Origin: an uncultured Clostridia bacterium
GTDB taxonomy: Bacteria; Bacillota; Clostridia; UMGS1883
Reading direction: 5' to 3'
NCBI GenBank assembly: GCA_934454525.1
Contig: CAKSFM010000005.1
Span: forward strand, 62,001 to 126,000
DNA: 64,000 nt
Under the pieces are notes generated by a model. It saw nothing but the letters and a program-made list of their open reading frames with translations, searched no databases and was not told where the DNA came from. Each line of letters begins with the position of its first letter. Within the stretch, counting starts at the first letter, position 1. Made by a program: the position numbers and the translations under genes. Shown in pieces: positions 35,455 through 44,565 of this stretch.

Positions 35455-37572
35455 TCAGTACAGATTTGCGGAAAAGCCGAGTGTGAAATTTAACTCGGAA
35501 TAATATCCGGACTGGGGATAATAAACAGTCATATAGTATACTCCGGGTTTAGGCATATTGAAAGTGCTTTCTTCAGTAAATTTAATTTTAACAAGCTTCG
35601 TGTCGGTTCGGCACTGCTCGCCATTGGGATCGTACATATAAAAATATGTGTTTTTGTATATATTATCCATATTTTTGGGAGGTGTGGGGCGAAGTGTGAG
35701 CTGTCCGGCAACCGGAACCGTAAATTTAAAATAATAAGTGTTAACGTTACTGTAAGAAGGATCAAATTTAATCGGCGTACCTAACTGAAGCTCGATTGCA
35801 GAATCTTTGCTTACTCCGAATGCTTCTTTGAAAACAGGCTTGATGGTAAACTCGATTTTCTTGCTGTAACCCGGTTTGAGGCTAATTGGAATAATCTTTT
35901 TCATACCTGCATATACAAGCTCTTCATCCGATGACTTTGAATTTATTTCCGGAGCGTAAAGGCCGTCCTTTGGAATATCGGCATAGTAATACTTGGTTGA
36001 TATCTCGTACCCACTCGGATTAAAATAATGCGCACTGTGAAATTCAGCGTGATATTCCTCGTTCAGCTTAAGCGGAATTGCGGTTTCTTCTGTCCATCCA
36101 TCGTCGCCGTCACCAAGGCTTTCAAAGCCGGTTGTCAATTTGTAGCTTCCGTACGATTGCGCTTCATGATAAACACTGATTAAATAACTTCCTTTAAGAA
36201 GATTTACAGAAGACGTATTTGCCTGCATTGCGTGCATCTTTCCCCCGGAGGAGCAGCAGACGCGGTAATTATTTTCGGCAGAACATGAGCGAACGCCGAC
36301 GAAAACGTTGATATCTTCTGACAGGCACGAATATGTAAGCCTGCCGGAAGTCGGAATATCAATTTTATACCAGCGGCAGTTCAGCTTTGCCATATTTGTT
36401 TCATCGACGGAAAAGTTTATGCTGTCCGTAACGGTTTCGCCGACAGCGATCACAAGCGCCGTTTCCGGACTGAAATTATTTCCGCCGGACGCATCGTTGT
36501 TTTTGTTATTATCGTTGCCTGAATCCGAATCCTTGTCTGCACCGGAATTTCCGCTGTTGTTATCATTGCTGCCGTTGTTTTGGTTGCTGCCATTGCCGGA
36601 GTCATTATTTGAATCCTTATCCGCGTCTTTATCGCTGCCGGTGTTGTCCCTGGAATCCTCGGCGGCTGCCTTTACAATTACGGTTATGCTTTTGTCCTTA
36701 AGATTACTGTCATTGAATCGGATGTCGCAGCTTCCCTCTTTAACAGCTTTGACAGTGTTTTTGTTTATGCTCACAACACCGTTGTCATCAGCATTGTACG
36801 GATTGAGATTTGTATAAGGCTTTGTGCTTCCGTCGGAATATTCAGCTTCTGCGGTAAATGTTATGCTGTCGCCCACGGTAAGCTCCTGCCTGCCGTACGG
36901 CTTTATGCTCACGGAGTGAAGCTTTGCTTCGTTTTTAACATTGAATCCGGCATATGAAGCGCGGTACAGAAGCGTTGAGAATTCCGCTCTTGTCAGAGGG
37001 TCCTGAGCGCCGATGGTTCCGTCGTCACGCCCCGAAACAAGTTCATTTGAAACAGCAACGGCAACATAAGACCTAACGTTGCTTGAAATGCTTGTTTTGT
37101 CGCTGAACATATTAAGCACTGACTGGTCGGCAAACCGGGTTTCGGAATCGTAGCCGAGCGCAGTGACAAGTGCATATATTGCATCCTCACGCGTTATGGG
37201 CATGTCCGGCTGAAACGGGATTTTGCCCTGAATACTTCTGCGCTCGGGGAGGAGGGTTTTGCCTGCTTCAATGTAGGGAGAGTACCAGGAGCTGACATCA
37301 ACATCGTAGTATGAGCTTTTTGTAACATCGTCAAGCTCTAGACCGAGGAACACAACGAAAACCTTAAGAGCCTCGGCGCGTGTTATGGAAGCTTCGGGGC
37401 GGAAAGTGCCGTCGGGATAACCCGAAAACCAGTTTTTATCGGTTGAGCGCATAATATAGTCATACGCCCAATGCGTCGGCTGAACATCATTGTAAGATGT
37501 TTTTGCCGTTGCCGCTGCCGCAAGCGATAATGCTATGGCAACAGCTATTATAAAAGAAAACGCTTTTTACAA
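35455..37572 (-). CDS. SLH-domain surface protein with a stop codon right after its apparent start
   Basis: Frame 37563-35455 encodes a secreted protein. A signal peptide-like KAFSFIIAVAIALSLAAAATAKT precedes three SLH repeats (DVQPTHWAYDYI, then WFSGYPDGTFRPEASITRAEAL, RSIQG... and DDGTIGAQDPLTRAEFS), then a BIG-like domain, a 60-residue Asp/Asn/Gly/Ser linker, and two or more pre-peptidase-like beta domains. SLH domains bind pyruvylated wall polymers. The only start with a good ribosome binding site (AAAGGA, nine bases) is TTG 37570-37572, but the next codon is TAA (37567-37569), so no canonical start remains in frame before residue 40. It may be a mutated gene, a sequence error or a non-standard start. 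Confidence 0.75.
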
Positions 37573-37608
37573 AATATCAAGTCCTTTCAATTTAATTGAT
37601 TCTGTAAA

Positions 37609-37637
37609 AGTATAACATAATATGCAACAAATATCAA
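37609..37637 (-). promoter_or_regulatory. Sigma-A promoter of the envelope operon
   Basis: Minus strand: TTGATA (37632-37637), 17-bp spacer, TATACT (37609-37614). It drives the SLH, lipoprotein, M23 and stalk-domain genes. Confidence 0.85.
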
Positions 37638-37775
37638 GTGTATTGATATAATTAATATAAAAATATTAAAATTGTTGATAGAAAAAATGACGGATTCTTG
37701 TGCATATTAATACTTCGCAGAAAAATGTGATAGGTAAATTGAACAGGTCATATGATATTCGGAGGGGGGAGAAAC

Positions 37776-39239
37776 ATGCTTGACGAATTGCAGAAAATTA
37801 ACGACGCTGTTCAAAACACGCTTTGGGGTTTTCCGCTGCTTTTTGCGATTATTTTTGCCGGCATACTGACAACTGTCCGCACGGATTTTTTTCAGTTCCG
37901 CCATCCGCTGCACATAGCCGCTGAAACGCTTGGGGGAATAGTGCGGAGTCTGCGAAAACGAAAAAAAGGAGAAAAGAGCGAGATAACGCAGTTTCAGGCG
38001 CTGTGCACAGCACTTGCCGCAACAATCGGCACGGGAAATATTGCGGGGGTTGCCGCTGCGATATGCACAGGCGGACCGGGAGCGGTGTTTTGGATGTGGG
38101 TGTCGGCAATTGTCGGCATGATGACGAATTTCACGGAAAATGTGCTCGGCATTTATTACCGCGTAAAAAATGCCGATGGGGAATGGTGCGGCGGCGCTAT
38201 GTACTACCTGCGCGGCGGAGTGGGAAAAATGCGCGGCTGCCGCTTCTTCGGCAATGCACTTGCCGCAGCATTTGCGTTTTTCTGCATGACGGCTTCACTC
38301 GGAATGGGAAACATGGTTCAGGTTAATACAATGGCGCAAACAATGAAGGTCAGCTTTTCCGTGCCGCCTGTGTTCACCGGCTGTCTGACGGCGGCGCTTG
38401 TTGCGCTTGTTATTATCCGCGGAATCAGGGGGATAGGGAACGCGGCGGAAAAGCTGGTTCCGTTCATGGCAATCGGATATACCGTTGGCGCGCTTGCGCT
38501 CGTTTTTGTCAACCGCGAAAGACTCGGTGATGTTTTTGCCGCAATTTTCCGCGGTGCATTCGGCATGGACGCTGTTTGCGGAGGAGTGTTCGGAACATTT
38601 TTGTCAAAAATCGTAACGATGGGATTTAAGCGCGGAATATTTTCAAATGAGGCAGGTCTTGGTTCTTCTGTCACTGTCCATGCGGCTTCCGATGTGAAAG
38701 AGCCTGTTGTTCAGGGTATGTGGGGAATATTCGAGGTGTTTGTCGATACAATCATAATTTGTACACTGACGGCTGCCGCAATCCTTTCGTCGGGAGTTGT
38801 TGACCTCTCGACAGGAATGCTGAAAACATCGGCTTCATTTGAGGGCGTTGACCTTGTGACATATGCTTTTTCGGGTGTGTTTCATGAATGGGCAGGCGCA
38901 TTTATTTCGGTTACGGTGCTGCTTTTTGCGTTTGCCACCGTCATCGGATGGTCGTATTACGGAGTAAAGGCAGCGGAATATCTTTTCGGCGATGGGGCTG
39001 TTTTGCCTTATAAAACGGTTTATGTTATTCTGTCAGCCATTGGGGCGGTGATGAACGTTTCGGCGGTTTGGAGCATATCCGACACACTGAATGCACTTAT
39101 GGCGATTCCGAATCTTATCGGCGTTGTTATGCTTTCGGGAACGGCTGCGGCAATAACGCGGAATTATGCGGCACGGAAGTTCGGAAAAAGCAGTGTTCGC
39201 CCGATGCTGTCCGCATACGACAATTACGGAAAAGGTTGA
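37776..39239 (+). CDS. Sodium:alanine (AGCS) symporter
   Basis: A 487-residue membrane protein of the alanine/glycine:cation symporter family, with about ten helices. Family motifs present: ATIGTGNIAGVA near residue 88 and KRGIFSNEAGLGSS near residue 289. It imports small amino acids with Na+. ATG 37776 follows GGAGGGGGGAGAAAC. A later gene's promoter uses its stop codon as part of the -35 box. Confidence 0.92.
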   Translation: MLDELQKINDAVQNTLWGFPLLFAIIFAGILTTVRTDFFQFRHPLHIAAETLGGIVRSLRKRKKGEKSEITQFQALCTALAATIGTGNIAGVAAAICTGGPGAVFWMWVSAIVGMMTNFTENVLGIYYRVKNADGEWCGGAMYYLRGGVGKMRGCRFFGNALAAAFAFFCMTASLGMGNMVQVNTMAQTMKVSFSVPPVFTGCLTAALVALVIIRGIRGIGNAAEKLVPFMAIGYTVGALALVFVNRERLGDVFAAIFRGAFGMDAVCGGVFGTFLSKIVTMGFKRGIFSNEAGLGSSVTVHAASDVKEPVVQGMWGIFEVFVDTIIICTLTAAAILSSGVVDLSTGMLKTSASFEGVDLVTYAFSGVFHEWAGAFISVTVLLFAFATVIGWSYYGVKAAEYLFGDGAVLPYKTVYVILSAIGAVMNVSAVWSISDTLNALMAIPNLIGVVMLSGTAAAITRNYAARKFGKSSVRPMLSAYDNYGKG

Positions 39240-39264
39240 CAGTGCTGATCCCGGATGATATAAT
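39236..39264 (+). promoter_or_regulatory. Consensus sigma-A promoter of the 39367 gene
   Basis: TTGACA (39236-39241), 17-bp spacer, TATAAT (39259-39264): both boxes match the consensus perfectly. The -35 overlaps the stop codon of the symporter gene. Confidence 0.9.
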
Positions 39265-39366
39265 TACAGTAATAAAAATATTTTCAAAAAAATTTAAAAA
39301 AATTTTGAACCGGATAAAATCATGCATCGTATATAAGGTGAAAACACATGAAAGGATTGATTATTT

Positions 39367-40329
39367 ATGAAAAAACTTATCGGAATCACAATGGCGGCGG
39401 CACTTGCGTTTTCAACCGCTGTAACGGCGAGTGCGAACGGAAAAATCACAGTTAACGGAAAGAATATTGACAAAACATACATAGAAAACGGCGGCGTTAA
39501 AATGATTCCGCTCAGAGCGGTTTGCGAAAGCCTCGGATTCACGGTTGACTGGGACGGCGAAGCAAGAAAAATCGAAATTTCAAAGCTTCCGATGTACATA
39601 ACCTGTTCTCCTGACAAGGACGGATACACATTTGCAAAAACAGCTCCGCAGCTGCTCGGAACGGCGCCTGTGCTGAAGGACGGCACAACATATGTTCCCG
39701 TTTCATTCATAAGCGAAATCATGGAGGGCAGCGTTGAGAACGGCGATGACCTGAAAATAAGCCTTTCGGATGTTGCGGTTGAGCCCGAAAATGTAGCGGC
39801 TTCCGTTTATATCACGGAAATAAATAAGGAAGCAAAATCGATTACGGTTAAGGATTTTGACCGCGGAACGGTTTGCGTGAATATAACCGATGAAACGGAA
39901 ATTATCGATTCAAAGGGTGAAAAGCTTTCGTTTGACGCACTTACCGATGAGCATCAGATAAAAATAACATACAATGATGCTATGACGGCAAGTCTGCCGC
40001 CGATAACAAACGCGGTTAAGATTGAGGTTACGGACGAAATTCCGCAGGACATCATCAGCGGAACTGTGACTGAGATATTAAATGAAAACGAAAAGATTGC
40101 GCAGATTGAAATAGAAAAGGATGGCAGAAAAACCGTGCTCAATATTTCCGATGAAACGGAAATCAAGACAATCGACGGAAGCGCGCTTAAGGCAGAGAAT
40201 ATTAAAAAGGACGATGTTCTCAGCGTTATGACAACGGGAATCTCCACAATGAGTATTCCTCCGCAGATGACAGCCGTTAAAATAACTGTCGGTGCGGCTG
40301 CGGAAGTTAAACCCGTTGCGGTTGAGTAA
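39367..40329 (+). CDS. Exported stalk-domain protein with two repeat modules
   Basis: A 320-residue secreted protein. MKKLIGITMAAALAFSTAVTASA is the signal peptide. Residues 25-135 are a CuAO-N/stalk domain (VKMIPLRAVCESLGFTVDWDG, DGTTYVPVSFISEI). The second half holds two similar modules of about 75 residues, each with TEI, (T/S)DETEI and PP(I/Q)(T/M)xAVKI. They may bind carbohydrate or peptidoglycan, but that is not shown. Its strong promoter suggests high expression. ATG 39367 follows AAAGGA by about 11 bases. Confidence 0.85.
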   Translation: MKKLIGITMAAALAFSTAVTASANGKITVNGKNIDKTYIENGGVKMIPLRAVCESLGFTVDWDGEARKIEISKLPMYITCSPDKDGYTFAKTAPQLLGTAPVLKDGTTYVPVSFISEIMEGSVENGDDLKISLSDVAVEPENVAASVYITEINKEAKSITVKDFDRGTVCVNITDETEIIDSKGEKLSFDALTDEHQIKITYNDAMTASLPPITNAVKIEVTDEIPQDIISGTVTEILNENEKIAQIEIEKDGRKTVLNISDETEIKTIDGSALKAENIKKDDVLSVMTTGISTMSIPPQMTAVKITVGAAAEVKPVAVE

Positions 40330-40373
40330 TTTTAAATATTCTGACACATGATAAAAACGAGGGGGGTTATTTC

Positions 40374-42425
40374 ATGAAAAAACTTCTTTCACTGATTTTG
40401 GCGGCGCTCCTTGTGCTTTCGGCAATTCCGGCACTTGCTGAGGACGACATGCAGCGTACGCTCGGAATCATAAAGGAAAGAATCGGCTCAACGGATGAAT
40501 TTGACGAGTTCAGATCATCAGCAATGTCGGACTGCGACGGAAATACGACATATAATTTTTACTGGTCATCGTCAAATGAAGAAAATGAAAAGCGGATGCG
40601 CATAACGGCGCTGAGCGGCGGCATTATAACGAATTATCATTTTTATGACAGCGCATATGACGGGGCGGAGAACAAAGCGACAATTAACAGACCCTCATAT
40701 GATGAAGCGCGGAAAAAAGCAGCTGAGCTTTTAAAGACGCTCAATCCCGATGTTGCCGATAAGCTTGTGCTGAGCACATTTGATGAAACGGAAAGCATTG
40801 GCGGCGGTGATTTTGTGTTCAGGCTTCAGCGCACGGAGAACGGAATCCCGGTGCGCGGAGATGACGGCTCGGTTGCAGTTTCGGAAAAGCTTGACAGGAT
40901 TACTGACATGAGCCTGACTTACACAGCGGGAGCAAGCTTCCCGAGCCCTGACGGCACGATAGCTCAGGAAGCGGCAAAAGAGGCATTCAAGAGCGAAATC
41001 GGCATGGAAATGCAATATAAAACAAAGTATGAATGGAAAAAGAATGAAAGAACCGTTTACCCTGTTTACGTTGTGAAAAAGTATAACACATACATAGATG
41101 CTTTCACGGGCAAAGCGCGTGAAATAAATCAAAGTCCGATTTTATACAGAAATTCCGGCGGCGGAGATGCAAAGAAATCGGCGCAGATGGCAGCCGATTT
41201 TTCAGAGGCGGAGCTTAAGGAAATTGAAAATATTGCAGGTCTTCTGAGCCTTGACGAGGTTGAAAAGCAGCTGCGTGGCAACAGCTTGCTTAACATAGGC
41301 AGTAAAATGAAGCTTGAATCTCACAGTCTTTTCTCGGACGGATTTGAGAAGGATAAATATATTTACAGGCTTTCTTTCGAGAAAGATGAATATGCATATG
41401 CATCGGTTGACGCAAAAACCGGGGAGCTGATTTCCTTCCGGCGCAGCTTTGAAGCAGATGAAAAGAAAAAAATATCCGCTGATAAGGCTGAGAAGCTTGC
41501 AGCGGAAATTGCAGAGAAGCTTGCACCCGAGCATATCAGCGCTGACGGCAGCGGAGATTATACGTTCAGGGAAAATGATTCGGACGCCTATTCCTACATA
41601 TTTGTGAGAACAGTGAACTCAGTGCCTTATCCCGACAATGCAATCAATATCACGCTTAATCCATCGGACGGCACGCTTATTAACTATAATTTCGGTTTTT
41701 ACAATGTGGGGTTTCCGTCGGTTGAAAACTGCATTACGGACGAACAGGCATGCGAAAAGCTGTTCGAACACTGCGGAATGAGGCTTGAGTATATCCCGGA
41801 ATATACGACTGACCCGAAGTTGTATTCAAGAAAGCTTTCCGCGATGACGCTTTGCTACTCTCCGTCTGCGGAAGAAAACTGGACCGTGAGAGCAGATAAC
41901 GGCGAACCTGACAAAAAGAAACCTCTTACCGTAGCGGACTACACCGACATGAGCGGACATTATGCCGAAAAAGCAGCAACCGAGCTTAAACGGTACGGTA
42001 TAGGCTTTTCGGCAGCGGAGCTTCAGCCCGGTAAGGCAATCACGGAAAAAGAATTCGGGAATCTTATCGTAAACGTGTTTAAGTGGCACGGCGCAGTTGT
42101 GATTGACGACCCTGACTGCACGGATTATCAGTCCGCAGAGAGAAGCGGCATATTCGGAAAAGGCAAAAAGGCGGGGGACGGAAGCATAACGCGCATTGAA
42201 GCGGCGCAGTATATTATCCGTGCACTCGGAATAGAGGAGTATGCGAAGCTTCCGGGAACATATGTTTCGAAATTCAGCGATGTTTCCGAAGAATATGCCG
42301 GAGTAACGGCAATCCTTTCCGGAATGAGGGTTATCAGCGGAAACGAAGCCGGTCTTTTTAACCCGGACGGCGTACTTTCAAGAGCGGACGCGCTTGTAAT
42401 TGTATATAACTATCTCAGCAGATAA
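40374..42425 (+). CDS. Exported protein with YcdB/YcdC-type repeats and C-terminal SLH domain
   Basis: A 683-residue secreted protein. MKKLLSLILAALLVLSAIPALA is the signal peptide. Residues 100-520 hold repeats with the pattern of YcdB/YcdC (DUF4901, related to PepSY): AYASVDAKTGELISFRRSF and later INITLNPSDGTLINYNF. Residues 530-683 carry SLH motifs, ending SGNEAGLFNPDGVLSRADAL. This anchors it to the wall; the first module's role is unknown. It is followed by a strong terminator. ATG follows GAGGGGGG. Confidence 0.85.
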   Translation: MKKLLSLILAALLVLSAIPALAEDDMQRTLGIIKERIGSTDEFDEFRSSAMSDCDGNTTYNFYWSSSNEENEKRMRITALSGGIITNYHFYDSAYDGAENKATINRPSYDEARKKAAELLKTLNPDVADKLVLSTFDETESIGGGDFVFRLQRTENGIPVRGDDGSVAVSEKLDRITDMSLTYTAGASFPSPDGTIAQEAAKEAFKSEIGMEMQYKTKYEWKKNERTVYPVYVVKKYNTYIDAFTGKAREINQSPILYRNSGGGDAKKSAQMAADFSEAELKEIENIAGLLSLDEVEKQLRGNSLLNIGSKMKLESHSLFSDGFEKDKYIYRLSFEKDEYAYASVDAKTGELISFRRSFEADEKKKISADKAEKLAAEIAEKLAPEHISADGSGDYTFRENDSDAYSYIFVRTVNSVPYPDNAINITLNPSDGTLINYNFGFYNVGFPSVENCITDEQACEKLFEHCGMRLEYIPEYTTDPKLYSRKLSAMTLCYSPSAEENWTVRADNGEPDKKKPLTVADYTDMSGHYAEKAATELKRYGIGFSAAELQPGKAITEKEFGNLIVNVFKWHGAVVIDDPDCTDYQSAERSGIFGKGKKAGDGSITRIEAAQYIIRALGIEEYAKLPGTYVSKFSDVSEEYAGVTAILSGMRVISGNEAGLFNPDGVLSRADALVIVYNYLSR

Positions 42426-42463
42426 AATATAGTATACAGCTGACCGGTTTTTTGATGGTCTGA

Positions 42464-42510
42464 TGTGAAACTGCCTTATGTCTATGCATAAGGCAGTTTC
42501 ACATTTTTTT
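42464..42510 (+). terminator. Strong intrinsic terminator after the YcdB-SLH gene
   Basis: A perfect 17-bp stem, TGTGAAACTGCCTTATG / CATAAGGCAGTTTCACA, with a six-base loop, then seven T. Confidence 0.95.
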
Positions 42511-42573
42511 CAGTGTGCCGGCAGCTGCAAAAAGGTTAAGATTTCATTTTTTTTGTCAATATCGAAAAAAACA

Positions 42574-42601
42574 TTGTGTTTTTCGTAAAATAGTTTATAA
42601 T
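42574..42601 (+). promoter_or_regulatory. Sigma-A promoter of the GH13-rlmD pair
   Basis: TTGTGT (42574-42579), 16-bp spacer, TATAAT (42596-42601), just before the ribosome binding site AGAGGTGG. The -10 is perfect, the -35 weak. Confidence 0.65.
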
Positions 42602-42621
42602 TGAATAGAGAGGTGGTTTGA

Positions 42622-44565
42622 TTGAAGCTTGAACATAATTCAAGAAAAGAGATATACAGAACGCCCTTCGGCGCAGTGCCGTGCGGAACGCAAATAAGGC
42701 TGAGAATAGCCGTTGAGTCGGCAGGGATTCCGTCCTATGCAGCTTGTATTGTGAACGGAACCAAAGTTTTCATGCATTACTGCTTTGACATAAACGGTAC
42801 AAGAATGTACGAATGTCTTATAACATCGTCAGAACAATCGGGGCTGATGTTTTATTATTTCAAAATAACGGCTGACGGAGAAACGGCATTTTACGGGAAT
42901 AACGAAAACCACCTTGGCGGTGACGGACAAATATATTCCTGCGAACCGGAAAGCAAATATCAGATAACGGTTTATGAGCGCGGCTACGAAACGCCGGACT
43001 GGATGAAAAATGCCGTTGTTTATCAGATATTCCCCGACAGATTTTATAATAAAAATTCCGCAGTTTCTCATGGAATAAAGCGCTCATGGAATGAGGAACC
43101 GTTCTACACTGCCGCTCAGTTCGGCGGTGAATATCTTTCGAACGATTTTTTCGGCGGAACTCTTTCGGGCATTGAGGAAAAACTGCCGTATCTGAAAAAG
43201 CTCGGAGTCAGCGTAATCTATCTGAATCCGATTTTCAAAGCATTTTCAAATCATAGATATGACACCTCCGATTATGAAACAATTGATGAAAATCTCGGAA
43301 CTGACGAGGATTTTTCAAGCCTTGCCGCCGCAGCCGGAAAAATGGGGATAAGACTTATTCTCGACGGCGTTTTCAGCCATACCGGTGCAGACAGCAAATA
43401 TTTTAACAAGTATGGCAATTTTGATTCGCTCGGGGCATATCAGTCAAAGGCTTCGCCGTATTATTCATGGTACAATTTTAAGAATTTTCCGGATAATTAC
43501 GATTCATGGTGGGGATTTGAAACGCTTCCGAACGTGAACGAGCTTGATGAAAAGTATCTTGACTATATCGTCCGCGGAAAAAATGCGGTTGCAAAGCTGT
43601 GGCTGCGCCGCGGAGCAAGCGGCTGGCGGCTTGATGTTGCCGATGAGCTTCCCGATGAATTTATTGCCGAATTCCGCAAATCAATTAAATCGGAAAAAAG
43701 CGATTCAATGCTGATCGGAGAGGTGTGGGAGGATGCCAGCAATAAGATAAGCTTCGGTCAGCGCCGCCGGTTTTTGTGGGGAAACGGACTTGATTCTGTT
43801 ATGAATTATGTGTTCAGAACAGCAGTGTGTGATTATCTTGTCGGAGAAAACGCGTCGCTCTTTTCCGAGCGCATCTGTTCCATGCAGGAAAATTATCCTT
43901 TGCAGTCACTGTATACGGCTATGAACCTGATTTCCTCCCATGATGTGCCGCGTGCCATGACGGTGCTTTCCGGCGCGCCGGATTTTCGCACAATGGATCG
44001 TGCCGCACAGCATGATTATTTCATGCCGCATGACAGCTGGTGTATTGCGCTTAAACGAATGGTGCTTGCCACAGCCATTCAGATGACGCTTCCCGGTGCG
44101 CCGTGCATTTATTACGGTGATGAAGCTGGTATGTGCGGATATGCAGACCCTTTTAACCGAATGACTTTTCCGTGGGGTCATGAAAATGCCATGCTGACCG
44201 AACAAACGGAGAAGCTTGCAGGCATAAGAAATGCTCATCAGTGTCTGCGGACGGGGAATTTCGAAATCCTGTATTATGTCGGTGCGGCGTGCTGCTATAT
44301 GCGCAGCATCGGTAAGACCGATGTGTTCGGGAGAAAGTTTCCCGATGAAACAATCATTGTGCTGATTAACGCTTCGCAAAACGAGAGCGCGCATATGCTG
44401 CTTGATCTTGCGCGGTTCGGCGCATCATCACTGACCGATGTTTTCAGCGGCGAGAAAACAGACTATAACTGCGGAATCGAAATCGATGCACCGCCGCTTT
44501 CTTACAGAATTTTTACTCTTGAAAGGAAAAAAACCGAATGTACAAAAATACAAAGCATACGGTAA
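42622..44565 (+). CDS. GH13 alpha-amylase family glycosidase (cyclomaltodextrinase/neopullulanase type)
   Basis: A 647-residue cytosolic enzyme acting on alpha-glucans. An N-terminal domain (1-120) precedes the GH13 barrel, which starts WMKNAVVYQIFPDRF as in the GH13_20 group. Catalytic residues are Asp338 in GWRLDVADEL, Glu367 in LIGEVWEDAS and Asp441 in SSHDVPRAM. Region I reads DGVFSHTG, with Ser where Asn is usual. There is no signal peptide. TTG 42622 follows AGAGGTGG. Its last 28 bases overlap rlmD. Confidence 0.93.
   Translation: MKLEHNSRKEIYRTPFGAVPCGTQIRLRIAVESAGIPSYAACIVNGTKVFMHYCFDINGTRMYECLITSSEQSGLMFYYFKITADGETAFYGNNENHLGGDGQIYSCEPESKYQITVYERGYETPDWMKNAVVYQIFPDRFYNKNSAVSHGIKRSWNEEPFYTAAQFGGEYLSNDFFGGTLSGIEEKLPYLKKLGVSVIYLNPIFKAFSNHRYDTSDYETIDENLGTDEDFSSLAAAAGKMGIRLILDGVFSHTGADSKYFNKYGNFDSLGAYQSKASPYYSWYNFKNFPDNYDSWWGFETLPNVNELDEKYLDYIVRGKNAVAKLWLRRGASGWRLDVADELPDEFIAEFRKSIKSEKSDSMLIGEVWEDASNKISFGQRRRFLWGNGLDSVMNYVFRTAVCDYLVGENASLFSERICSMQENYPLQSLYTAMNLISSHDVPRAMTVLSGAPDFRTMDRAAQHDYFMPHDSWCIALKRMVLATAIQMTLPGAPCIYYGDEAGMCGYADPFNRMTFPWGHENAMLTEQTEKLAGIRNAHQCLRTGNFEILYYVGAACCYMRSIGKTDVFGRKFPDETIIVLINASQNESAHMLLDLARFGASSLTDVFSGEKTDYNCGIEIDAPPLSYRIFTLERKKTECTKIQSIR

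Noticed and set aside
36308..36817. Plus-strand frame of 169 codons opposite the SLH gene's linker
   Set aside because: Its Ser/Leu repeats are the mirror of the Asp/Asn/Gly linker; no ribosome binding site.
40374..42425. Peptidase or enzyme function for the YcdB-SLH protein
   Set aside because: No catalytic motif such as HEXXH or a Ser/Cys triad is visible; only repeat and SLH patterns support a binding or structural role.
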